Source: Favolaschia claudopus
Lineage: Eukaryota > Basidiomycota > Agaricomycetes > Agaricales > Mycenaceae
Direction of reading: 5' to 3'
DNA length: 64,000 nt
NCBI GenBank assembly: GCA_037176885.1
Contig: JAWWNJ010000039.1
Coordinates: forward strand, 1,054,001-1,118,000
Shown: piece after piece, positions 11,032 through 20,813 of the stretch
Position numbering within the stretch: the stretch's first letter is position 1
Layout: each line of letters begins with the position of its first letter
The notes under the pieces: model-generated
Told to the model about the DNA's origin: nothing
Databases searched by the model: none
Seen by the model: the letters and a program-made list of their open reading frames with translations, nothing else
Position numbers and translations under genes: made by a program

Positions 11032-12516
11032 TCAATAGAGAACCTGCAGTCCTTGTGATTGTAGCTCCTGGATGGCATCCATCAACCGGTGGCCAAACTC
11101 CTTGTTTCGCCCGGCCTGGAGGCGCAGAGAGGCCCAGCGAGGAACGGAGGGAGTTGAGGGCAACAATGCTAGTTGCTCGTTTGTCCACCATCGCGAACAA
11201 ATCATGTCCGCCACGTTATCTTCCAAGGATGCACGTCTTTCTGGCGGACCATGTAGTTCCAACTCCAAATGCTGCAGGTTCGGCGCAAGTGGGATCACGC
11301 CGTCTCGGTAGTGCAAATCTTGGATTATATTATCATCGAGACATCGCAAGCATTCATATAGGCGTAGTTGTGTCAGCGATGGTGCATGAATCAACACAGA
11401 TCTGAGTTGAGACGCAGTCAGTAGCTCCGCGAAGCGGAGCTCAAGGCGAGTGAGATTGGGTGACCTGCGTTGAAATGCTGTAAATTCAGCCTCGTCCCAG
11501 GGCATCCCCATGTCTAGTTCTAGAAATAGCTTTTCCAATCTAGGAGCTGATATTGGATTGAGAAACGGCGTGAAATGCCTATCGCCAGTAAACACGAGGG
11601 ACATCGTGCGTAAATGGTTGAATGTCACGACTGTGCTTGCAACGTGTAATTTGTCCAACAACTCGGCCTCAACAGTGAGATCGACAAGGTTTGGACATTG
11701 TAATACGATCTCGAGAGCGGAATCTCCATATTCTCCATAGGGGCACAGAATGAGTTCACTGATTTCAGACCACGATGCTGAGAGGATGCCTCGGTAAAGA
11801 TGGACCCTTCGAAGACGCGGCGTCGAGCCAAAATATACTACGACAGGCGGGCCAGAGGAGTTATCGACCTCTTCAAAGATGTATTCCAGGCTGTCCATTG
11901 GATATTGCTCAAGTCGTTTTATGAATGGGGCATTCAAAGGTCCGGAATCACAGATCTTGAAAGAGCACCATCGCGAAGATACTTTCAACACCTCTTCCAA
12001 TATGGGGGAAATATCTTCCCAGGTTCCCGGGGATTCGTAGTCAGTCTCGAATGACACGGGAATATGCAGTGGTGCTGAGCGCGCTATCCAGGCTCGAAGC
12101 CCTTCTGCATAGTCAGGGATGGACATTTTCGCGGGTATGCGATTAGATATCGATAAAGGGCCCGTCCAAAGTCGTGGGGTCGTTTGAGCGACTTGCCGCC
12201 AGTGCAAGCAAACTTGCGAGACGCGGAGCGACGACTTGAAGTCATTGTATACGCGCCAATGTAGTGGATCGCCAGCCCAGCCAAAGATTTCGCCCAACAA
12301 TTCAACTGGAAGAGTGCGAACGGGGGCAATTGAATATTGAAGCGCAGCCAGATAGACACGCTCTTGCTCGCATTTCGCAGTAAGAGAAGCGATCTGGGAT
12401 GCGAGTGAGGTGATCTTCGACTGCGATTCTTCAATCAAGTGTTTGATTTGTGACTTCGAGTTTCCTTCAATCCGAGCGTTGTGCGCCAAGAAGGACTCGC
12501 GGTTCGTGGCAGCCAT
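11032..12516 (-). CDS. F-box/LRR-like protein, subfamily B
   Basis: A single-exon gene of 494 residues starting at ATG 12516 (MAATNRESFLAHNARIEG). Residues about 20-60 form a short coiled coil (IKHLIEESQSKITSLASQI, then ASLTAKCEQERVYL), directly followed by the F-box SIAPVRTLPVELLGEIFGWA, VSQVCLHWRQVAQTTPRLWTG. The rest is irregular LRR-like sequence (LRRVHLYRGILSASW, CPNLVDLTVEAELL, LRTMSLVFTGD, SPNLTRLELRFAELL). It is closely related to the genes at 12945-14441 and 35969-37435. The likely role is substrate choice in an SCF ubiquitin ligase; no target can be inferred. No frame disruption is seen. Confidence 0.85.
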   Translation of the reverse strand: MAATNRESFLAHNARIEGNSKSQIKHLIEESQSKITSLASQIASLTAKCEQERVYLAALQYSIAPVRTLPVELLGEIFGWAGDPLHWRVYNDFKSSLRVSQVCLHWRQVAQTTPRLWTGPLSISNRIPAKMSIPDYAEGLRAWIARSAPLHIPVSFETDYESPGTWEDISPILEEVLKVSSRWCSFKICDSGPLNAPFIKRLEQYPMDSLEYIFEEVDNSSGPPVVVYFGSTPRLRRVHLYRGILSASWSEISELILCPYGEYGDSALEIVLQCPNLVDLTVEAELLDKLHVASTVVTFNHLRTMSLVFTGDRHFTPFLNPISAPRLEKLFLELDMGMPWDEAEFTAFQRRSPNLTRLELRFAELLTASQLRSVLIHAPSLTQLRLYECLRCLDDNIIQDLHYRDGVIPLAPNLQHLELELHGPPERRASLEDNVADMICSRWWTNEQLALLPSTPSVPRWASLRLQAGRNKEFGHRLMDAIQELQSQGLQVLY

Positions 12517-12944
12517 GCTATATCTGCTTTTGAAATGTGTTGCTGGACGGACGTGTCAGTCTTCTTGGAACTGAGAAATACGGCTCATGATGCGAACCTT
12601 GCCTTCGTAGTTCAAAACCCGGGCGCCGCAGCTGAGCGCAACCCCCGAAAAGGACTCAAGTAGAGGTAATGGTTCGAATTATCTAGAGTGTACCGCCGCT
12701 ACTCGACCTGGGCCGGGCCAGTACTTGGTAGAACAGCTCTTGAAGTGACCGAGGTGTACTAAGTTTTAACGCATTACGTACAAACGCAATTCCACTTGCG
12801 AAATCACGAATCCGGCAGCATGTGTCGATTCATGTGCAGTGGCCAGCGACCTCTTATAAAAATTAGTCGACTTCAAACTATATGCTAGTAGTAAGTATCT
12901 TGTACGGTAGAACATACGAGAGGACTCGGACTCTTCCATGATTC
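12517..12944. other. Spacer between tandem F-box genes
   Basis: Holds the promoter of the 11032-12516 gene and the 3' flank of the 12945-14441 gene. No coding sequence or structured element is evident. Confidence 0.4.
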
Positions 12945-14441
12945 TCAATCATACCCGACTTGGACTGTGAGTCCTTGCGATCGCAGCTCTTCGATGGTGT
13001 TCATCAACCGTTGGCTGAAGTCGCGCATCGGTCCCAGGTATAGATAGGTCCAACGTGAGACAACAGGAGGCACAGATAGTGTTTCCAACTGTGCATCTGT
13101 CCACCAACGGGAACTCATCATATCCGCCAACATATCATCCTTCAGCGTATCCCTTTCCTCGTTTGTGTAGGAAGTCACTTGCAGGTCATGTAGATATGGC
13201 ACCAAGGGCAAGACACCATCCTCGTACCGCAAGGCGCGAAAGAGAGCAGTGTCGATGCATTCGCAATGAGACAATGACAGTCCCTTGAGCAGAGGCGCAT
13301 CTAATAGAACGTCCCTGAGCTGAGCTGAGGTGATATCTGAGTGGGCCAGCTTCAAACGACGAATGTTGGGTGACCGCAACTGGAAAGTTCGGAATAAAGC
13401 CGCATCCCAGACGATTTCGTCGTTCAGATGTAGGGTGAGGTGTTTCAACCTCGGGGCGAATAAACATTGCAGAAACGGCATGAAAAGAGGGGATTCGAAG
13501 AAGGTCAGGTGGAGCTCTCGAAGGCGATTCAGGACAATGTCAAGTCGTGCCTCGGGTACTCGGCGCCATGCAACGGCCACAATTGTGACGTCGACGAGAT
13601 TGGGGCAATATGAGAGAATGTCAAGGGCATCCTTTGGGGATTCAGGTCTTAAATCCAGCCTGGTGAGTTGGGTCCATGATATTTCGACGTTAACACCAGT
13701 GCCCATGTTCAATCTGCGAAGACGAGGAGTCGCACCAAACGCAAGTGTGACAGGTATGACTGGGCCAGGGGAGTCATCATCTCCTTCGATGAACAAGGTT
13801 TCGAGGGTATCCATCGGATATTCAGAAAGGTCTTGCAGAAGCACTTCCCTGAACGAATCGAAGAACATATCGCAAGAATGCCATCGTACGGATATCTTGA
13901 GGGCCGCTTCTAATACCGGACGCACATCCTCCCATGTAGCAGTTGATTCGGAATCGGTTGCGAATGAAATGGGGATGGATAGCGGTGCCGACCGTTCTAG
14001 CCACTTTTGAAGTTCCTGTGCATAGACCGGAATCGACATTTTTGTAGGTCTGCGATTGGATATCTCGACAGGTCCAGTCCATAGTCGGGGAGTACTTTGT
14101 GCAACTTTTCTCCAATGCGAACAGACGTGAGATAGGTACAGGGTTTGTTGGAAGTGCCCGCGCTCGTACACAGGTAACCATGTATCACGCTCGAAGACGC
14201 TCCACGAAAAAATCTCGGCTAGCAATTCGACCGGGAGAGTACGAATGAGGGCGATTGAATATTGAAGCGCAGCCAGATAGACACGCTCTTGCTCGCATTC
14301 CGCAATAAGTGAAGCTATTTGACATCCAAGCGAGGCGATCTTCGACTGAGACTCTCCGATTTTAAGTTTTATTTGTGCACTAGAACTCCCGGAAATCCTG
14401 GCAGTATGCTCGGATAATGCCTCGAGGTAAGAGCTGCCCAT
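12945..14441 (-). CDS. F-box/LRR-like protein, subfamily B
   Basis: A single-exon gene of 498 residues from ATG 14441. It mirrors its downstream neighbour: coiled-coil leader (IKLKIGESQSKIASLGCQI, then ASLIAECEQERVYL), F-box (SIALIRTLPVELLAEIFSWS, LSHVCSHWRKVAQSTPRLWTG), a conserved block after the box (ISNRRPTKMSIPVYAQEL), and LRR-like repeats to the end. The pair is a tandem duplication; identity appears highest in the coiled coil and F-box and falls off in the LRR-like region, as expected if that half binds targets. Intact frame. The divergent gap to DAD1 is only 173 bases. Confidence 0.85.
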   Translation of the reverse strand: MGSSYLEALSEHTARISGSSSAQIKLKIGESQSKIASLGCQIASLIAECEQERVYLAALQYSIALIRTLPVELLAEIFSWSVFERDTWLPVYERGHFQQTLYLSHVCSHWRKVAQSTPRLWTGPVEISNRRPTKMSIPVYAQELQKWLERSAPLSIPISFATDSESTATWEDVRPVLEAALKISVRWHSCDMFFDSFREVLLQDLSEYPMDTLETLFIEGDDDSPGPVIPVTLAFGATPRLRRLNMGTGVNVEISWTQLTRLDLRPESPKDALDILSYCPNLVDVTIVAVAWRRVPEARLDIVLNRLRELHLTFFESPLFMPFLQCLFAPRLKHLTLHLNDEIVWDAALFRTFQLRSPNIRRLKLAHSDITSAQLRDVLLDAPLLKGLSLSHCECIDTALFRALRYEDGVLPLVPYLHDLQVTSYTNEERDTLKDDMLADMMSSRWWTDAQLETLSVPPVVSRWTYLYLGPMRDFSQRLMNTIEELRSQGLTVQVGYD

Positions 14442-14504
14442 ACTTGTCCGATGGCCTGAATCTGAGTTTCAGCCAATGAGGCGGTCTCTGGCAAAAGAAA
14501 TGAA

Positions 14505-14521
14505 ACGAACGAACGAACGAA
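14505..14521. repeat. ACGA microsatellite
   Basis: Four tandem copies of acga in the short gap between the subfamily-B F-box gene and DAD1. A trivial simple repeat inside a shared promoter. Confidence 0.7.
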
Positions 14522-14614
14522 GTTGAGTGGAAGAGTTGAACAAGTCACGGCCAATCGTCGGCCATCAGTTGGGAATCAGACGCGAATCCAAACAACGCGT
14601 GAATGTAACTTGCA

Positions 14615-14934
14615 ATGGCCCAAAAAGACGAGGAGACGTCCTTCTTCGACCGCGAACGCGAACGACTAACCCGCGAAATCGTTTCTGTGACTTTGCCTCT
14701 GCGATTCATCCAATACCATCTTTGACGCGACTCAAGGACTTTGACGCACTCTTATCCTCCACAAATTCCTTGAACCGGAAACTTGAAGAGATTCAAGGCA
14801 TGACGAAGGAGTACCCCACCATCGCCGCGCTTTGGCATAGCTTCTATGAGCTCATGCAAGATTCTGGCAAGGAGGCTGACATTGCAGAGGAGCAGTCTCT
14901 CAAGGCTTCCGTATCGAATGCCCCGAGAGAATAG
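14615..14934 (+). CDS. DAD1: DASH complex subunit Dad1
   Basis: Two exons, 14615-14680 and 14737-14934, separated by a 56-base GTTTCT...AG intron with phase 0 borders, encode 87 residues. The protein is small, acidic and helical: SFFDRERERLTREI, then LLSSTNSLNRKLEEIQGM and the Dad1 signature EYPTIAALWHSFYELM. Dad1 is one of ten subunits of the DASH/Dam1 ring that couples kinetochores to microtubules in fungi. Length and motif spacing match the family (yeast Dad1 is 94 residues). The unspliced frame from upstream (14527) would give a different, longer N-terminus, but it lacks an ATG-supported family start. Another DASH subunit, DAM1, lies 23 kb to the right. Confidence 0.85.
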
Positions 14935-15196
14935 CGGAAGATGATCGTCCTGGTACGGCTTGTACGTATACGAGAGCAAGTGCAACCCGGCTTGATCTCG
15001 CTGACCCCCAGCGCAGATAGCTGCTATTCGATCCATGATCAAGGACAGTCTGTCAGTGGAATTGTGGTGATGCAAAAGCACACTCCCAATAAATCGGTCA
15101 GCATTGCGACAAAGAAGATACAGAATCCAGAGCCTATGGTACAAGTAATAACAATATTTACCATTAATACATAGAAATGCGATCCCAAAGACGAAA

Positions 15197-18100
15197 TTAC
15201 AAGAATCCGCTCTCCTGAAGTAGGCGAGCCATTTTCTCGTCCTCACGCTCCCTGGGCTCCCGCTCCAAACTGAGAGTCCAGAACCGTTCACTCGACTCTT
15301 TCGTGTCGTTGACCGAGTTGAGGGACTCCTCAATGTATGCCTGTATCGAGGGAATGGCATGGAAATTAAATGGAGCCTGCCAGCGTTTGATTTCGAGGAT
15401 GACTTCGCAGGCTTTTTGCCGTTTCCGGAAATTAACGAGAGTGCTGCCCGGTTCTTTCGAACCTTCTTTGGCTCCCGGTGCTGGCAGATTATCAGGATTG
15501 CCATCCTGTATGAATTGCAGGGTAGTGAGAAAGACACCTATATGAAGAAATGAGAACGAAGAAAACATTGAGGAGACGCATTTAACCCACCGATAAAAGG
15601 AACACAGGGAGGAATGACGGAAGTCATCATGGTTCGGTATTTGACAAAGTTTTTGTTGCTGTCGATGGTCATTTCGCAGGCACCAAACAGCGCCATATAT
15701 CTCTGGTTCACTTGTTCCCATGTCCGCTTCAAACGACGGATGGGAGGAGTGTTGAGTCCGGCCGTTATGGCCGCCATGGTGGAGAAGTTGTTCAACACTC
15801 GACAGCGCTGCGAAGGACCTGAGTATCCACCGGATATCACGCGAGGATTTCACTCACGTCGGCGACACTGATCAGATGCTTGACGATTCCAGCTCTCCTC
15901 CGCGAATCCTCCTTGCTGAGGATGGACTCTGCGACCCAGAGGGCAATCTACACGGATATGGAAACTGAGCATCATCGTCAACCCGAGTAACGATACGTCC
16001 TACCTTGTTACTCGTTTGAATAACCACAGTGATGTTATCGATGTTTTCCGTCCGCTGTTCTCGCGCCCTTTGAAGGCACTCCATGGGTCGGATCCGCTGA
16101 TACAACTGACTCTCCATGATTGTCAATTGACGAGCGAGCTCCAGCGGTTCGATGTCCAAAAGCTTGAGCTTTTTATTGGATTTGGGAACAAGTGGGGCCG
16201 GTGGCACGCCCTGGGGTGCAACCACCATCCTGACCACGCCATCGCCTCCCTTTTGCTATTGATGGAAAACTTTCAGTAATTCGGACCGCAGTGAACCCAA
16301 AAGAACTGACCGCCCGTTCGATCAGCATCAAGAGCTGCTTTGCCGCAGGGAATCTCGAGACTTCCTCAGTGGTAAGGAACTCTTTCATGCGATCCAGAAT
16401 GAACATGTCATCCTTCTCCAGTACGTCATCGTCCGTGATCATGGATTTGAACGTGTTCAATACCCTGAAGACGCATCAAAAAAGCTGGTGACATGAGGGG
16501 AAAAAGATACAGACCTGATCTGAATAACATGCTGCTTCAACTTGCCCCACTCCTCGCGCTCGGTCGGGGTCAGCTTGGGTGGAGGCTGGATCCAGAACCG
16601 CTGCACAAGAAGGTCAAGCAAGTCATCCATAGTGGTGAACGACTTGAATGTCATTAGGAACGCCGTGATGAAAGTGGGGTCTGATAGAACACATATAATG
16701 TCAAACGCCAGATATAAATAAGGACGGAGTACGCACCTCTGTGCTCATGAGCAGTGAGGCGCTCGACGAGCGCAGGCACCGTCCCAGCACGAACCGACCC
16801 GTCAGGGTCAATCGAAATCTCCGTTGGGGTGTAATTGGGTTGCAGATACCACGGTCGTGGCGGCAGTTCTGGCTCGGGAGCCTTGGGGACGGCAGATTTG
16901 TACTCGGCGCCAAGAATCTGCGCCAACTTGCTATTCCCAGAACGCGGCTTAGCCTTGGTCGCAACTGTGGGTATCCCGTCAGTAAAACCTTCATCTTTTC
17001 TTTTTTTCAATCTAGAGGACTCACATTCTTCATCCATGGTCGGACTGGCATCCATGTCCATATCCGTGGGGGATTCCGGCGAAACCATAGTCTCATCCAC
17101 GGAAGGATCGACGTCTTCACTGTACCGACCATTTTCATGGAATTGTTGACGCCTCGAATCGTGAGACTCTGCTGGTACATGGCCCCGACGACCCAGCGCC
17201 ACCTCGAGATCAATCATATCCCCCTGCTCGTCGAAGGTCGACATCGGCCGCAAAGCCCCGCCCAATTGCGTGTCAATGACACTCAACCGTGACATCCGCC
17301 AGTCGATCGAGCCGTTATAGTCGCCTTGCGCGATATCGGCCTGTTCGTGGCCTATGGCTAACAGAGCCTCGAATGTGTGGTTCACGAGGTCAAGATTAGA
17401 CTTGAGTGAACCGCAGAGTAGATTGAGGTAATCAAGGCTAGCGTTCTGAGCTTGAGGGGATTGGCCCGGGTCGACGTGTCGGAGTGACTGCGCGATGAAG
17501 AAAATGGTGATGCTGTCATCGTAGAGCGATTGCAAAGCGTGTTCGAGGGTTCGGATGAGCCCTCGCGCTTTCTCAACCGTTTGGGCATACATCTCATTGG
17601 TTACTGCGCCAGTTTCTTGCCGTATCCCATCGATGTCGACATGCCGTGCAACATGCACATTGGAAGCGAACTTGACGTACGCCGATATTTGTGATACCAG
17701 AGTCTGCATATGACTTTGAACCAGTTCGACTGGAGGAGCATTAGTTGATTGCAGAAAAAAAGAGATACAGATATTCGATTACCAGCGTCATCGTTGGGAA
17801 TCATTGCCACGTCTTGAACATCAGCAAAGGATTGGTCCAATTGTTGCGCATGTGCATCCAATTGGCTCACAAGATTCGCGCCCAATGCTTCCCGAGGGGC
17901 ATCTTCGTCGCCGAGAGAAACCCATCCGAAACCCTTCCAGCTCCCGCCAGCTCCGGCACCAACGAGACCCAGCCCAATGTTAGCTGTTGAAAAAACAGCA
18001 TGGAGACGCTTCAATGTCCTGGCGTCCGGGGAATCGGGCGTTGAATGCTGAACCCGTTGTACCTCAAGTACGAAGGATAAGATAGCTCGTTCAAGCTCCT

Positions 18101-19732
18101 CCGCATCGACCTGGATTCTGTCCAGCGTGTCAGTAACGGTAGAACCCGCGTCGTACTGCAACGCCCGCGCAGACAAGACCAATCGAGACAACGTCGCAGT
18201 GACCTTTCGCTGAGCAGGCTTGAGAGGCGAGGACGCAGATGGGGGTTTTGTGTTTCGCATGCTGCGAGGGAGGACATTCGGAGGGATCTGCCCTGTAGAC
18301 GCGGCGGAAACGTAGAGCAGGTTGCGAACTGTAAGAACGACAGTAGAGACCAGCTCGTCCATCCTTCGGTCTTCTCCCGGCAGGCGACGTCCTACTCCAG
18401 CGGCTTCGACATTTTCGATTACTGCCTGGATAGCGCTTCGCGCAATGGCAGATAAATCTGTCACTAGTTCGGCAGGAGGGGGGGCAATGGCCTGCTGCAG
18501 GGATTGGGCTATACGTTCCGCGGACGTCAACTCCATCTTCACATCAACTGGGGATCGTGGTAGACGTTGCAGGCCATTCTGCCTCTGTCGACTTCGGTCC
18601 GAATCTACAGGTTGGATATCCGAATCGTCAGAGTATACGCTGAGGCGAGAGAGTTTGGGAGGAGTCCGGGATGTTGAAGATGTTGAAGGAAGGGGTCGGA
18701 TTGTTGGAGTTGGGTTGGTAGGTCGACTTGCAGCCGCAGCCACAGATCCGCTTCGATCCCGTGTCTGAGCGGGTTGGGAAGGAGCTTGGGAAGAAGGGGC
18801 TTCAGGACGAGTCCACTGAACGCTCCCGTCGGATTTGTTATAATAGTAGTAGGACATCCCGTCATCAGCGAGTTTCTTGACCCAAGGCTCAGGGGTGCCC
18901 GAGCGGCGAAGTACGCCAAATCCGGCCGTGTTGCCTGCATCTCTGGGACCCTGGGGTGGACCATTCGCTAAGCCGAGGCCGGCGCTAGTGCCCGACCGAG
19001 AACTGGACTGCGAATTAGTTAGAGGCGCGAAATCACTGTCTGAAGTGTCCCCGTCGCTCTCGCTCGGTGGGAGGTCGCGCGCATGCTGTCCCGTCTTGGT
19101 ATTTACGTAGTATATCTGGGCCCAATATTGAACATGGAGAATCACAAAAATTCGAGACGGAGACGGACCTGGCCATCAGAAGTTACTTCCGGCATCCAGA
19201 AATCACTCGATGCAAGGGGGACGTTGTTGAGAGTTGAGTTAGCAAGCTCGTCCATTCCACCTTGCCCACCTATTTCAGCGTCCAACCACTCCTCGTTCTC
19301 GGCCTGGGTTCCGCGCATCATAGCGTGGGACATATCAAGAACGGAGGTGGTGTCAGAATGAAGGTTATTGAGCTGGCGCTCAGGCATTGCCTGGTCGGAG
19401 TTAGCGAAAGCTAACTCTGCTTCTTCGTCGGAAATGACGGTGACATAGTTGGAAGGAAACCAGCCGCGCTCGTCTCCGAGCAAACCGTCCCACCAGCCGG
19501 AAGGCTGCTGAGTGAGGACCTCTATGATATCGTTCTGACGGAAGGATAGTGCAGAGGCATCCTGAGCCTCATAGTCATAGAGAGCACGACAGAACAAGGT
19601 TGTAAACTGGTCGTCTGGGTCGTCATCGAGGTGGGATTGTACGGAATTAACGGCTGTATTTGAAGAGGAGCTTGAGGAAGAATTGAAACCCTGATGGTGG
19701 CTGCTATACATGGGCACGGCCACAGCAGCCAT
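15197..19732 (-). CDS. CDC25: Cdc25-like Ras guanine-nucleotide exchange factor
   Basis: A multi-exon gene of roughly 1,350 residues from ATG 19732. Domains in order: an SH3 domain (about residues 45-105: CRALYDYEAQDASALSFRQN, GWWDGLLGDERGWFPSNYV); a WW-like element spanning the first intron (DFWMPEVTSDGQ joined to IYYVNTKTGQHARDLP); a second WW (PEPWVKKLADDGMSYYYYN, VQWTRP); a long middle region with helical segments; a RasGEF N-terminal motif (MTFKSFTTMDDLLDLLVQRF); and the catalytic RasGEF domain (DIEPLELARQLTIMESQLY, NITVVIQTSN, FSTMAAITAGLNTPPIRRLK, CVPFIGVFLTTLQFI). It should load Ras with GTP upstream of adenylate cyclase or MAPK signalling at the membrane. Exon joins in the catalytic half (17.7-15.2 kb) were read by frame only. 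Confidence 0.88.
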
Positions 19733-20813
19733 GCGGGGACGAAGGAAGAGAAGGAGGGACGAGTAGAGCCAGCAGAGGCAGTCAAAGTTGCAGACTCAGA
19801 GGAGTTGATCCACGATAGGTGATGACTAAGCAGTTCCACGCTTTCCCTCTTCCACACTCTCTCAAGTCAAAAAATTCTACCTTTCCTGAACAATAAATAG
19901 GTTGATCATCTCTCCTGCAGAACCAGCCCCAATGTCGTCTGCCAGCTCTGACTTTGGTTTGGAAATCGCGGTACATATGTACATCGTGGCTGTCGGTACT
20001 ATTCACAAAAATCAGCGACCGTAATCATGGCGGGTCGCGCTCTCAGGGACCACCACGACGCCCTCCAACAATGACCGATAGTCTCTGTCAAACCAAATGA
20101 TGTTTACAGTCCTGTTTCACGGCAAGCACCCGCCACGCCTACGATGCGCGATGGTACGATACCTACCGTGTTTCCGACGGTGTTCAAAGGTCTGTACCTG
20201 GCATCCAACCCGACTTCCGATCTCGTCGGTGTCTTGCACGAGCTCTTGCACGCTTTGATACCTCCATCTCATGAATACGTCTATGTATTGCCGGAATGAC
20301 AGCGGGTACATCCAAAGGGCCATGGCGCACGGTGGCAACTGAAGGACTACTCAGTTGAGCTATTCAACCCATATTGAGCATCGCCGAGTACGACGCATCA
20401 TCTTCCGCTGCAGCATAAGTTTATACTCGTGCAGTGCGACGCATCAGATGTTTCGCAAATGTTTCGCCACCTCCGTCTATCCATCCATACCAGCGCTAAC
20501 TCGTTTACAGATTGTTTACAGACAGTTGAAATCTCATCTCTAATTGCCAGTCCTGACTATCGTTGTTCTCAGGTTGTACTTGGTTGTGCGCTGCAGAATC
20601 TTAGCAATTTTCGATATGGGTCTAAATGCGCGGGCTTGTTCTCCGGTTTCAGGCTCTTATGTGCCAGCGTTTGCGATCAAGAACAACGAACGGGTCGCGG
20701 GTTCCCACTCCCATCAACTCAAATTAACTGAGCGCAACCAACACAACCAGATCTAGAGAAAAGCACATAGACAGGCTAGCGCACTACATATGTACAATCA
20801 ACACCACCCAATC
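19733..20813. other. Long intergenic region upstream of CDC25
   Basis: About 1.1 kb between the EFL1 stop and the CDC25 start, the largest gap in the left half. The part next to 19733 must contain the CDC25 promoter and leader. Open frames on either strand are short, lack recognised motifs and do not join across plausible introns. No repeat or RNA gene seen. Confidence 0.45.

Noticed and set aside
12600..12640. tRNA B-box-like string (gttcaaaacc)
   Set aside because: No matching A box, acceptor stem or anticodon arm nearby.
14752..15537. Minus-strand open frame of 261 codons
   Set aside because: It runs antisense to DAD1 and through the last CDC25 exon in the wrong frame; no domain, and the RasGEF frame explains the region.
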